From the NCBI GenBank assembly GCA_018292915.2, contig JACVVK020000368.1:7501-71500 (forward strand): DNA of 64,000 bases, given 5' to 3'. The notes beneath the pieces were generated by a model. It was given only the letters and a program-made list of their open reading frames with translations, was not told the DNA's origin and made no database searches. How positions within the stretch are numbered: the first letter of the stretch is position 1; each line of letters begins with the position of its first letter. A program made the position numbers and the translations under genes. This document shows, in pieces, positions 1-11,386 of this stretch. This DNA comes from Batillaria attramentaria (lineage: Eukaryota > Mollusca > Gastropoda > Batillariidae).

Positions 1-1836
1 ACAACCTTTGATACAGCCAAACTTTTTAATAACCGTAATTTTCCCAATAGGTGTCAGATGCCTTCTTGACCATGATACTAACAAACGTTCTATGTCTTTT
101 AATTTGTTGTGAAAATAAGAGCCACGATTTCCTCGGTATTGGTTGAGAAAAGAATACCAAGAACCCGAACACACACCAGGGTCCAAACAAAATTCATATC
201 TTTCATATACCTGATTTCTGATTTCTTACATGCGCCAATCCAAACTACCTGAGTTTTTTCAAAGTTCATTTTCAAACCTGAAATTGATGTAAAAAAGCTG
301 AGACAATGGACACACTCCTCAAAACCTTCCTCTGTACCATCCAGATATATGGCGGTGTCATCTGCAAACTGTGATAAACAATGCTTCAAGATCATCCGCC
401 AATCTGATACCTTTTACACGATTGTTTTGCTTAAGTAACAATGACAAAATCTCAGCGCAAATAAGGTATAAATAAGGTGAAGAGGGATCGCCCTGTCTAA
501 CGCCCGCGCTGAATATTAAACCAGTCAGAATAATTGCCATTCACAGAGGCACACGCACTGATTTCAGCATAAAAAGTCTGAACCACTTTTTCAACTCTGG
601 TCCGAAGTGAAAGAAATCAAGTGCTTTTACAATAAACGACCAAGCTATACTATCGAACGCTTTTCAAAATCTATAAGCAATAACATACCTGGTATCTTCT
701 GAGCCTCTGTATAAACAAGTATATCATACAGCATACGAATGTTTTCCCCAATAAATCTTCCAGACAAAAAACCTTTTTGGTCTTCACTAATAATACTAGG
801 TAAGACAGACTTAAGTCTCTCAGCGACACAAGCTGACGCAATTTTATAAGAAGTATTCAATAAAGTTATTGGACGCCAATTTTTTAAGAACCTTTTGGGC
901 TTATTTTCTTGGGAATACATACTATTAGTATTACTCCCTGGCGCTGTGTTACTGACATTTTGCCTGTGTGAAACCAAAATTAATGGATCGAACCAGAAAA
1001 CTGCCTAAATCTTGCCAAAAAAATTTGTAGAATTCTGTAGTAAAACCATCAGAACCTGGACTCTTACCATTTTTCATTTTTTTAAGTGCACAAGTGGCTT
1101 CCTTCAGAGTAATAGTCCCTTCTAAGGAGCTACTCTCTTCTTCTGTTAATATAGGACCATTCAAAACTGATGAAAGTTCAATGTCAGAAATATCAATTTC
1201 TCTAGAACGGTATAAGTTCTCGTAGAAAGATTTAACTTCTTCTCTGACTCTTAGAGGATCACTGACAATTTCACCCTGTTCAGTTTCAATAAATGGCATT
1301 GATTTCTCTACAAAGTTCCTCTTTTCTAAGTTGCAAAAATATTTTGAGTTACTCTCCCCTTCCTGTATCCACTGCGCTTTTGATCTAACTATCATTCCCT
1401 CAACCTTCCTCTTTCTCAATAACTGTAACTGATCTTTTTTACTTTCCAATAATGCTATATTACTATCTACAACTGCCTTTTCCAGTTCAGCTATCTCTTC
1501 TACTAAAAGCATTTCTTTTTTGTTACACTCTTTTCTTTTAGGTGATGCATAAGCAATTGTTTTTCCTCTTATTTCAAGAAGCAGTATCTCAAAAAACAAT
1601 TGGTCATCTATCTGTAGTTCCAGTAAGTCAGAGGGTATTTCACTGATTTTATCATGGCTGTAAACTAAAACACCATATTGTTTCTTTGTTTCTACAATTA
1701 CTTTTTTAATTGCATCAACATAGCCTTTATCTTTTAGGAGTGAATTATTAAATTTCCAATAAGTTCTTGATCTGGTGTTACACTCATCATCAGCTTTCAG
1801 TTCAAGTGTAATAATTGAGTGGTCGGTTCTATAACC
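1..1836 (-). pseudogene. L1/Tx1-like LINE ORF2, reverse transcriptase part (degenerate)
   Basis: This is the downstream half of a non-LTR retrotransposon ORF2, read right to left and running off the left edge. Visible blocks are the linker between endonuclease and RT (1836-949, with QWIQEGESNSKYF and KNGKSPGSDGF), RT palm motifs NWRPITLLNTSYKI and SEDQKGFLSGRFIGENI (about 900-740), GVRQGDPSSPYLY (about 520-480), and the catalytic box QFADD with the downstream SGLKMNFEKTQ (about 390-260). The blocks lie in different frames, with breaks near 970, 650 and 390, so the protein is dead. The wording of the motifs fits the L1/Tx1 group. That assignment is from recognition of conserved blocks, not a tree. 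Confidence 0.85.
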
Positions 1837-2026
1837 GGCCAAGAGTCAGATTTAGTGACTAACCACTGTGACATCAACTTCTAAAATTAATCTCAAAATT
1901 TGAATTTTTTTCCCCATGTCTTATTAAAGTGCATCTAGAGACACATTCAACACATAAACAATTTTGATTGTACTCCTATTGGTAAAAAAGTTATTTGAAG
2001 TTTCATCCTCAACCGTTCTGATTTGA

Positions 2027-5004
2027 TGTATGTAAATTTACACTAAAATGAGCTAAAAAAGGATGTCTACAACTGACTGGAACACCTCCACTGGAATTCT
2101 GGTAAGTTATACAGGGCCACAAAGAGTCTTGCTTGCATGCACTTCTCTTTTCAAAGAAGTTGGTTCATTATAAATAGTAGTTCTGAGGTCAGTGATCTGT
2201 ACATAAATTTTACACCAATGTTATAACAAAACATCCATAAACATTAATATTTCATCTTCAACATCTAAAGCAAAAGAATGTATGCATGAAACTAAGCATT
2301 AGGAAGTTTTTGATAACAAATTTAGTCTACCAACCCAGTCCTGAAGGGAATAAGTTTGCCATCATATTTTCGGCTTCATATTGTTTTATGCAGCTGCGCA
2401 AACTCATCGCATTTTATGGCATAAAACACATACAGGTGGTATTATTTATGTCTTTTGTCATAGCAAAATCTATCCTGGACTCATATCTAGAATTACTGGT
2501 CTGCTGGACAACTGGATACTTTTTGATGTAGTTTAATTTGAACAGTCCAGTAGAGTGTACATAAATTTACACCAAATTCTGGACAAATAAGTTTGCAATT
2601 TAACACATACTAAAGACAGGCACATTTGACACAAAGAAGATTAACTATTTTGTGCTGAACTATCATTTCATAGCTTTGAAAAGTGAATGTTCTTGATCTA
2701 TGAACATTTATAAGGAGAAACGCACAGCAGAGGCTTGCCAGTACATAAATTTACACTATTTTCGGAAATTTGTGAGAATAAATCTAGATCCAATTGCAGT
2801 TTGCCCCAATACTTCTTTCAGGCACATAGGTTGTGCACTGCACAAAGGGCATGTAAAAGAACTTAAATGAAAAACCTTTGTTTAAGACCTGAAGGGCAAA
2901 AATTGTCATGGAAAGCTGTAATCTGTATGTAAATTGACACCGTGGCGGGCAACAAAGTTAATGTAAGTCTAAAATTACATGAGGCCCAATCCATAAAATC
3001 CAATATAACACTAAATGAAGGAAGCAGCTGTGATCTGGGCATGATTGTCAGCTGTCAAGACGTAAACCAACAACAAAATGATGATAATTGTATTGTTAAA
3101 CAGATGTATGTACGTAAATGTACACCAAAACGTTTGTAAAGAGGTACTCTTGTGACAATTTACCCCTCAAACTCTTCATCCATTTCAAATCCAGACCTGA
3201 TATAGAAGGTTGCACACTTCACTGAACTGTTCAGCACAGCTCTGCCCACTTATCATTGGTTTAGAATATCGCAGGTGTGGAATCAAAGATCTTGTGTAGG
3301 TGCTTGCAATCAAAAGTGAGCCCTGTTCTGTTAGCATGCTACCTAGCAAAATCAGTCAGCCAATTCAAATGTACTTTACTACAAATGAATGAACACTACT
3401 GAAAGTGAAAGCAGTGTAGTTCAACATTTACACTCAATCACTGTGCCAATTCTGCATTTTCTGTCTCACATGCGCAGATTTATACAAAACTCAAACACTT
3501 GTGTCATCTATGAAGAGAAGCCGCATTTTAATGGATATTGTGTATTGTATTGTTCATATCCTTCAAAGCAAAAATATACAATGGTTCAGCCAGTTGCTCC
3601 TCCACCAAGGAGCCATGCCCCCCATTCTGTCAAACCCAGGGGCCCTGAGACTGACTCCAGATCAACAAAGGCAATGTCCTCCATCTCTGGAAAGTAGGAA
3701 GATCCACCCTCTCATTGGCGCAAGAACTGCATCTGTCTTTTTCATCACCTGCAATAGTATAAATGAATTTTGCCTTTAGTTTACTCTGTCTAAACCTAGC
3801 ATTATTCAAATTTGTCCAAACTGCTCTGAATGTACATAAATTTACACTATGAAACCGGGTAAACTGATGTACTGCATCATACTACTATTACTAGTGTAAG
3901 GGAAGGTCACTTGAACAAACCTGAGAGATACCTTCAAAAGTAGTTCCTTTTAGAAAATAATCTGAACCAGCAAAACTCAGAATCTCTAATACCAGATGCA
4001 AAATCAAAGGCACACAGTACATAATTTTACGCCTTAAGACAAGAGCTTTCAAGGCGTCAACTGATGTACAGACTCAAGAACAAATACAAGGATTTGCTTT
4101 CAAATGTAAGGGAAATGTACTCATTAGGGGAACTCAAATGCTTTTAAGCAAGAAAATTAACAATTATCCTCTATACTAAAATCTATTCCTTCACTGCAAA
4201 TCAAACTGTACATCAATTTACACAGAGTGGCTGCAGTTGAACAGTGTAAAATGATGCACAACATGATCACAATCAATAGACATGAAAATGCTCTATGAGA
4301 AGAGTTTTTTTTTTAATTTCAAGATTGTATCAGAACTGAAAACAGAAAACTAAGCAATTCAATCACACCATAAAATAGGCATACTTTGAAACTTAGCTGT
4401 TTACACTGCTCGAAACATACACATTGTGTATACTTATGTACTGAACCACGACGATTGAATCATAAGAACGGATCTTTACTACTAAAGTTTTTTTGTTTAT
4501 TTCTAAGAAAACATCATTATCATTATTGTGCTAATCCAACCTTTTTTTGTGCTTAGCAAATTTTGAAAATATACCCACAGTACATCAGTTTACACAAAGA
4601 GAGCCGCATTTGCTAGGTGTAAATTTATGTGCAGCCACCTATTTGGAAACTTTATAGACTAAATGCAAATTTCACCAAAAAAAGATCTCAGAACCCAGTG
4701 AAACATGACAGATGACTGAATTTTACAAAATATACCTTTCAAAACAAAATCATTTAAAAAACACACAGCAGTACATCAATGTACGCCAGCTTCAGGGACT
4801 CGCGACAGTGTAAACTGACAAACTTTTGGGCTACTATAAAAAAAAATATATGGAAGTATCATTCATTGAGATCAACAATGAAAGAGGGCAATCTGTGTAG
4901 AACTGCAAAAATAATGCACACCGCCCTACTGAGAAGTATGTTTTTCAGAGTTTGATCACGTTCGTAATGGAATAATGCATACACCAGTGTATACTGATGT
5001 ACAC
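2027..5004 (+). repeat. Motif array, TGTACATAAATTTACAC-like, ~185 bp register
   Basis: Motif copies start at 2027, 2198, 2556, 2741, 2924, 3109, 3831, 4017, 4207, 4580, 4771 and 4987, plus one inverted copy at 4617-4632. Successive gaps are 171, 358, 185, 183, 185, 722, 186, 190, 373, 191 and 216 bp, close to 1, 2 or 4 times about 185. The core TAAATTTA is palindromic. Sequence between copies does not look alike by eye, so the motif is conserved while the spacers are not. Weak half motifs (TTTACACT) occur near 3425 and 4390. Confidence 0.8.
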
Positions 5005-5689
5005 AACAGCTGACCGAAAACGGGACAAAAAAATTGTGTCGGGTGTGGTTGTCTTTATTGTTTGGCCATAATTTTACATTTTAGAACTCTAGATCCACGA
5101 CTTTGCTTTGAATTACTTTGTTTGTGAAAGAATTTTTACAGCACGCTAGCTTTACACGATGGTCACACAGGTAATTTCAAAACCATCCATCCAGGAAACA
5201 AAGAGCTCCTCAAAGACCCTCAGCTCTACCACTAAAAAAACGGAAATAAGCCCATCTTTTAAAATTCATGCTTGCTTTGGAGGAAACCCTAACGTTTGAT
5301 GATCAATTCAATCATTAAAGAAAGTTCCTGGACGTAAAAAAAATCCAAACACTGATACGAAAAACTTACCTGGTGGTTTACTGGCCTCAGGCTCCCATTA
5401 TCTGTTCGCGCCCTGGTGTGCTGTAAGAGCTGCCTGGCCTAGTTATGACCCCTGACCGAAGCGCCCCTGGGGGGTCAATGGCCGCTCTAATCTCGCAAAC
5501 CATCGACCAGCACCTAATTTGTTTCTACACCAAAAATCGATTTTTTTATTCTGATTCTGATTTATCCAAAGAAAACACCATGTCAGCATCGAAATGCACC
5601 GCGGCATTTGAAGAGCATATGAAATTCTTTCCTCTGCACTGTTTCCGGTCATGCTTCTCCCTACTGTTCAGGAGGCAAAGATCGATTTC

Positions 5690-5914
5690 TCACGGCGATT
5701 TTCTTGACACTAATCCACTTACGTTCAAAACCACTTTGCGATTTTCTTCATAAATACAAAATAAAGTTTTCAGGAGTAGATCGGTTCGCGTCAAGAGTTT
5801 CTTATGCTGATATTCTTCAAAACCATTGAAGCTATTCCATGTTTTCTTTATGATTTCATCACTTTGTTGACGATTCAAATGACCAACCGTGGCTCTGTCA
5901 CATTTTTGTGACAA
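5690..5914 (-). CDS. Small ORF inside the TIR element, unknown
   Basis: A 74-codon minus-strand frame rich in charged residues, not recognised. It lies in the motif-free right end of the 4.3 kb element. A second minus frame follows at 5652-5443, and a strong donor-like CAG|GTAAGT occurs near 5371 on the minus strand. The region could therefore be the 5' end of a spliced transcript driven from the element's right end. There is no homology support and it may be chance. Confidence 0.15.
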   Translation of the reverse strand: MSQKCDRATVGHLNRQQSDEIIKKTWNSFNGFEEYQHKKLLTRTDLLLKTLFCIYEENRKVVLNVSGLVSRKSP

Positions 5915-6127
5915 GAAATTGCCCCTTCGAGTCGATGTAAACGGTCACAAAACCACACAAAATAAAATATACAAAACAAAACATGCAATTTCCTGGAGAG
6001 TTTATTCAATCTTTTAAACGTCTGTGTGAGTTGGTGGTTGTAATGTGAATGAGTTTGTGAATTATTGCTGACCAAAGCGAGGCAAGGTGCATGTCACACA
6101 AAATTCCCGAAAATCTGACTCTTGGCC

Positions 6128-6815
6128 AAGTTCCAGGTTTAATACAGGAAGATCTAACGTTCAACAATAACTCTTCTGATATTAAAAAGTAATCTAAACG
6201 TCCTTGTTGTGTAGAATTAAATCTACGCCATGTATACTGGTTCTTATCCGGGTGAGTTTCTCGCCAAATGTCAACCAGATTATGCGATTCCATTATTTCT
6301 GTTATTTTTTTCCTTGTCCTTGGGCGATTGTTACCTCTATATCTAAATGTATCCTTCTGAACATCTAGCACAACATTCCAGTCACCTCCAGCTACTATAA
6401 GATCATTATCAAGTTCATTTAACTCTATTAAAATACTATCAAAGAACTGGGGGGAGTCACTATCACTTGGACCATAGACATTAACTACTGACAATCTTCT
6501 CCCCATTATCTCAATATCCAGTACAATAAAACTACCAGCACCACCTCTCACAGTTTTATGTATTTTATAATGAAAATTATTGTTGAATAGCACAGCAACC
6601 CCTTTGCTATTAGTGTCTACACCATTCAGTATACAATCAAATCCCCACATTGACCTAATTACATTTTCATCTTGTGTCCTTAGGTGAGTTTCTTGTAACA
6701 GAAGAATATGCGCATCCTGTTTTCTCAAATAATCAAAAACATCCTTTCTCTTTTGATAGTCCCCAAGACCATTCACATTAAGACTTAATAATTTTACTCC
6801 ATGTGTACTAGCCAT
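6128..6815 (-). pseudogene. L1/Tx1-like LINE ORF2, APE endonuclease part
   Basis: The upstream part of the same LINE, separated from the RT by the inserted 1837-6127 element. It starts at an ATG at 6815 and encodes an AP-endonuclease-like domain that nicks target DNA during retrotransposition. Visible family motifs are SLNVNGLGD near the start, LLLQETHL (catalytic Glu), VVNVYGPSDSDSP, GGDWNVVLD and RLDYFLIS. The frame runs to ..CIKPG. The matching continuation YRTDHSIITL (the family's terminal D-H motif) lies across the inserted element at about 1835, so the domain is split just before its last catalytic block. The endonuclease frame itself has no stop, which suggests the split is not very ancient. 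Confidence 0.85.
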
Positions 6816-8160
6816 GATTGTCTGCCAAGTAGAACATCACTTTCGGTTTACAACAGGTGTCACGTAGAAATGGAATGTTACACAGAAAGTCAGCTAAGAT
6901 CAACTTAAAAGTAGCCCCAGTGCATGAGGAAACAACAGACACACTCACACGCCAAAACGGACAAACAACACACACACACACACACACAAAATATAAACAT
7001 AGGACATTATTTCAGGTGACAACACCGCTCTGAATGGCGAGGCCTACCTTCCACGAGATGAGTCTCGCTTTCAATGCCGAGAGTCAAGGTCAGTGTCAAC
7101 ACAGAACATGCGGTCTGGTAATCCATGCGGTCAAACATAATGACCCGAGCACAGCAGGATTAAACAAAGTTTGCATCCTTTACGTAAGGGTTGCTGATAT
7201 ACTCCGAGCACCCTCGCACTTCCTTACAGCTCGTCCGAAAACTTCCCTCGAGCAATGTGTACTACCCCGCATTCAACATGAGGTGAGAGGTCACGACTGC
7301 GCATGCTTGCTGACAACTGACCGCAAAATACAAAAATAGTCAACTCTTATGACATACGACCTCGTACGTTGAAATGAACAACGAGTAGATAACGAAAACG
7401 TAAAGTAAATGTGAAATACCGACTGGTATCGTGCAGATGCACGGTCATGCATGTATTAAGTAAGTGACAAGATTAAGGAAAACGAAAAAAAGGCTGACAG
7501 GACGTTCGGCCGGCTTGCGCGCGCATGCTGTGCAAAAAGGTAAACAATGCCACGTGCTCAGGACACGCCCACTACTAACCATCATTGAGTACAGCGTACC
7601 CGATACAAGAGTCGTGTAAAGCTATCAAGAATACACAAGAAAACAAGAAGAGGACGATCATCCCAACTGATATTAGACGAGTCTCGTATCATTTGTCAGC
7701 CTTTCAGATTTTAGCAGTTATACGAGTGAGCGCGATTGTCCACCAAAGCCTGTAGAGACATACAGCTGTGTATCTCCGACTTAACAACTTTGCTCACTGA
7801 CAACTCAGCGCGCGTAAGAGCACGGACGGTTAGACAAAATCGTCAAAAAACAATGCTATTATGTACAGCCTGTCACTCTTCATCAGTGCTCCGGACTAAG
7901 AAGCAATGTGACACGAGCGAAATTACCCGAACAAAAGTATTAATTAGCATAACCAGTGCATAGCACGGGAGGTTTGGTCTCAAGTGCCCTTTCCCCATGA
8001 TCAACTTGCATGGGTGGGGTAGGTAAAGTGGAGGGGTGGGGGAGGGGGGTGGAGGGGTGGAAGGGGACAGGCACGGGAACGTAGAATGTCGAGAAAGGGA
8101 TTCTACGGGGAAAGGCCACAAGCTACCAACCTACCTTGTCAAGCAATTGTTACATGAAAG
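6816..8160. other. Non-coding stretch between LINE endonuclease and ORF1-like gene
   Basis: No protein recognised. It contains a short (AC)n near 6969-6988, moderately GC-rich sequence with CpGs around 7500-7560, and a G-rich/C-rich tract at 8010-8070. The reading frames here look like chance. At 1.35 kb it is longer than expected between ORF1 and ORF2 of an intact L1/Tx1-type element. Confidence 0.5.
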
Positions 8161-9078
8161 TTAGAGGCGCACTGATTTCGGCATAGTATCCTCCTCCATG
8201 GCGATCTCGTCCAAGGTGTTACGGAGCAGAGCCCGGCGATGACGATCACGTCTGCCGAATCCTGGGTGTGCCGGAGTAGAGGACGCCGACAGTTTCATCA
8301 AGTCAGAAAGTGACTGGATCAAGTGCACTCTACGATCAGTAGATCCCCTCACGAACACTTTCCCGTTCTTGGTCCAGGCATCGTCGACTTTGTCATGCTC
8401 CCGGCATCGCATGAACAGTGAGTATCGAGCCTGCGTCAAGTCCTCCACTATGACGACACCACTGTTCTTAAGTTTACGCCGATTTGTCAGCACACTCTGG
8501 GTACACTTCCTGGAGACAAAGCGGATGATGATCGGACGTGGTCTCTTCTCAGCGTCGCTATCGCTGTCGCTGCCCCCGTCGTCCCTGGCACCCTGCGGAT
8601 GTCGTCGCTGTTGTCGCCTCTTCCGAGCCCCCAGCCGGTGGATAGCATCAATGTCGCGGGGTCCGATTTTGGTTAGACCCAGTTTCTCATGGATGATCTT
8701 CAAAGCTTTGGCTTCACACGCCTCCACTGTTTCGTCGTCCGATTCAGGGACCCCAAACATTCTGACGTTATTTCGTCTGCCGTACTGTTCCAACTCCTCA
8801 CTGTCTTTCTTTGCTGCCGCAGCAACAGCTTTCGCCTCTTCGGCAATTGTTCTCATCTTCTCTGCCTCCGACTTGCACTCAGCCAGCTCTTTCTTTAGTG
8901 TATCATTTTCTTGTCTCAGTTCAAATAGCACACCCTTGATTTCCTCCACCTCTTTGTCTAGTTTGCTGTCTATTTTCTGTAGTGAGCTTATCACTACTCC
9001 GAGCTTTTCCCACACGTCCTGCATGGAAATATTCTTCGCTGTACTGCCACTGCCACTGCCACTTGCACTGACATGCAT
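8161..9078 (-). CDS. LINE ORF1-like RNA-binding protein (L1/Tx1 type)
   Basis: An intact 305-codon minus-strand frame from the ATG at 9078. Order of parts: a Gly/Ser-rich start, a long coiled coil with heptads (about residues 20-95, ending in an Ala/Lys-rich stretch), then LEQYGRRNNVRMFGVPE (about 96-112), a segment with DIDAIHRLG, a basic/acidic low-complexity insert, and an RRM-like block RPIIIRFVSRK...VLTNRRKLKNSGVVIVEDLT. That order is typical of L1/Tx1 ORF1 proteins, which coat element RNA and act as nucleic-acid chaperones. It lies upstream of the endonuclease on the same strand but 1.35 kb away, so it may belong to the same element or be a separate copy. The open frame contrasts with the wrecked RT. 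Confidence 0.7.
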   Translation of the reverse strand: MHVSASGSGSGSTAKNISMQDVWEKLGVVISSLQKIDSKLDKEVEEIKGVLFELRQENDTLKKELAECKSEAEKMRTIAEEAKAVAAAAKKDSEELEQYGRRNNVRMFGVPESDDETVEACEAKALKIIHEKLGLTKIGPRDIDAIHRLGARKRRQQRRHPQGARDDGGSDSDSDAEKRPRPIIIRFVSRKCTQSVLTNRRKLKNSGVVIVEDLTQARYSLFMRCREHDKVDDAWTKNGKVFVRGSTDRRVHLIQSLSDLMKLSASSTPAHPGFGRRDRHRRALLRNTLDEIAMEEDTMPKSVRL

Positions 9079-9099
9079 TTCTTAAACAATAATACAAAT

Positions 9100-9240
9100 A
9101 GTTTCAAATTCAAATTCAAAATACTTTATTGTCTGTTTAAGAGAGACTCTAAAAACAGAAAATCTTCTTTGGACTCACTTGATGCTCTGTCACAGATAAC
9201 TGTTTCAGTTACAGTCCGTCACACACATTCAGGCCTACCC
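9100..9240 (-). mobile_element. Retroelement 3' tail (CAATAAAG...TGAATTTGAATTTGAA)
   Basis: On the minus strand this reads ACAGACAATAAAG followed by TTTGAATTTGAATTTGAA. The same kind of end, CAATAAAG then ATTGAATTGAATTGAATTG, occurs at 18875-18910 and 26925-26960. These look like 3' ends of one retroelement family with a short A/T-rich tail repeat. Confidence 0.5.
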
Positions 9241-9243
9241 CGC

Positions 9244-9363
<120 letters not shown>

Positions 9364-9419
9364 GAACAAAGACAGAGAGAGAGAGAGAGAATGTGAATCG
9401 CTTGGTGACCCCTCAAGGA

Positions 9420-10650
9420 GCCGTATAAGAGAGGTCAGTTTAGGTGGCGCGTTTATTGTATTTCATTCTTTATTTATTTAATTATTCGTTTATTCATATA
9501 TTTATGTATTTGTTGAAATGAAATTATGAGCTTCATTTTAGCGCAGCGAGTGAGAAAATAAAAACCTAGTCCGGGTAACCCATGAGTGATCGGGGAAGTC
9601 ACATCCTGGGTCAGGGATCCAAGCGAAGAAACTTTTTGGTGGCTACATTTTTTTCGTGGTGGCTATGGCACAGGAAAACGTCAGGCTAATATAAGAAATC
9701 TGACAGCGTACCTAAGCTGTACGATGATGTTTATAGCTGAACTTGATTGAAATGTTCACGGCTTCAACCGGCCGTCTGCGGAAGTTAGAATGGGATCCCT
9801 TATGGCGCACAGCGAAAACTGAAGGGAATGAACTCATTGTTATTTCAGAGTTATCTTCCATGTTTTAATTATCTCCCAATTGCCCTCACACCAACCCGCG
9901 CGCACTTTCCTGCGACATTTTTCACGAAAGGATACTAACACGGATACTTCCTCAATCAGTCTCAATCCGCGTTGTGATTTCTTCGTCGTGGTTGAAGGTA
10001 AGCAGTGTGTTTGAGTGTACTGTATTTGTACGTCCATTTTCCCCCTTTATTTCAAAACAGGACAGAGATTGTCGTCTGAGTCCGACAAGGAAGCGTGTGA
10101 GCCGACAAGCAAAGTAACGTCGCGTCACTGATACCTTTGTCTTAGCAGCCGACTATTTTAGGACACTGACTAGAGTGGTTTTAGACCTTTAAATGCTAGA
10201 ACTGAAAAGCCTGCTTCAAGTTTCAAAGAAAGCCTTTACGGATACATGTCTGCAGTTACTAAATTGTACAGACTAGGCAGGAACCAGATCTATCTATTAT
10301 CTTGAAATGTTCGCACTCGATCACTCATACCAGTAACATACTGCTATCGGATTGTACTTCAAAATGTCGCTGGTGGCGTTTGTATAACTCAGAATTACTG
10401 CATTTCTTGTCTACTGCTTCCTCAGCTACCGTGTAGAACACGTCAGCGACTTTGGCAGGCGAGAATCAATTTTCTCAAAATATGACGTTAGCGAAATATT
10501 CAGTGGTTTACCTGGGATATTCTGAATAGTTTCGCAAAGTCGAAGGACGCGGTCTCGCTCCTCACATCAAACAGCAATATTTATCTACGAGTGCTTTTAC
10601 GTTTCTATAAATGTTCGTGTGAAAATCTACTTTAGATTTTCGTATCAACA
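9420..10650. other. Unrecognised intergenic sequence
   Basis: No coding frame or known repeat recognised. The open frames are short and lack plausible composition. Confidence 0.5.
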
Positions 10651-10652
10651 AG

Positions 10653-11190
10653 ATGGCCGCGCGACCATTACGTAATGGGGATAATCGTGGAATTTTGTTC
10701 AATATTCCGGGGAATGGTGCAGAAAGTGAAGATTAGAGTGTAGCAAGATTCGTAGATTTGGACGGCGGTTTTCCTGATTCCTTCGGGCATGTAGAAGAAT
10801 TGGAAGAAAATGACTCTGATGATGGGAAGTAGGAGGTGATCAATCTACACTAATCAGTCGAGTTCCGGTGGGTGTGGAAGATGTGTACTGTGAAGGGAGT
10901 CCAGGAAAGTTGGAGAGGGATGAGTAGAGGCAGTACTGGGAGGCAACGGAGTAAAACTGGAGGGAGTGCTGCATTAGATTCTGACTCTCACAGCAGTTTT
11001 AATAATCACATACACAGACAGTATCCATTCTACGAAGGTGAGCATGGTCCTACTGTGTTTACCCCTGCTGACTGTGACATGATAGACACTTGGGATATTC
11101 TTTTCCCTGGACTTTGTCATGTTATTGCAGAGCACTGAACAAACCAGTATGCTAGACAGATAGGTGTGCATTGGTGCAGCAGGAAGGGGG
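10653..11190 (+). pseudogene. Decayed piggyBac-like transposase, N-terminal part
   Basis: One plus-strand frame from an ATG in a good start context (AACAAGATGG) continues for about 170 codons with a few in-frame stops (first at 10734). An acidic segment ends EENDSDDGK, followed after a gap by PFYEGEHGP, then DTWDILFPGLCHVIAEH, a stop, and TNQYA. An acidic N-terminus followed by a GP segment and an F-P-x-x-x-x-x-I-x-x-x-TNxYA pattern is how piggyBac (DDE_Tnp_1_7) transposases begin, so I read this as a dead copy. The catalytic region is not visible. The assignment rests on pattern recognition only. Confidence 0.4.
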
Positions 11191-11355
11191 GGGGGGACTG
11201 AAAAGCAGGGCACACTGTGCATTTTGCTGTGGCATTGGTCTGTACATAGGTATTGCAAGTATGATCTCAGGCAGTGTAGAGATAGATCTCATGTCAGACT
11301 CACCAGCAGCTATTTCAGTAAGCGTGCAGTACAAGTCAGTTGTATACTGTGGGGT

Positions 11356-11386
<31 letters not shown>

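Larger units (their letters stand above)
1837..6127. mobile_element. 4.3 kb TIR-bounded element with regularly spaced motif
   Basis: Perfect 17-bp inverted ends, GGCCAAGAGTCAGATTT at 1837-1853 and its complement at 6111-6127, with a further shared TGTGACAT about 30 bp inside each end. The element sits inside LINE coding sequence, and removing it rejoins KPG to YRTDH in frame, so it is an insertion. A target-site duplication is not clear: only CC is shared, and AAGTT is extra on the right. No transposase was recognised. The interior from 2027 to 5004 carries at least twelve copies of a TGTACATAAATTTACAC-like motif at about 185 bp or multiples. The right quarter (5005-6110) lacks the motif. The element looks non-autonomous and its superfamily is unknown to me. 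Confidence 0.75.

Noticed and set aside
3389..3779. Overlapping ORFs inside the TIR element
   Set aside because: Two frames overlap, composition is not protein-like, and no motif was found.
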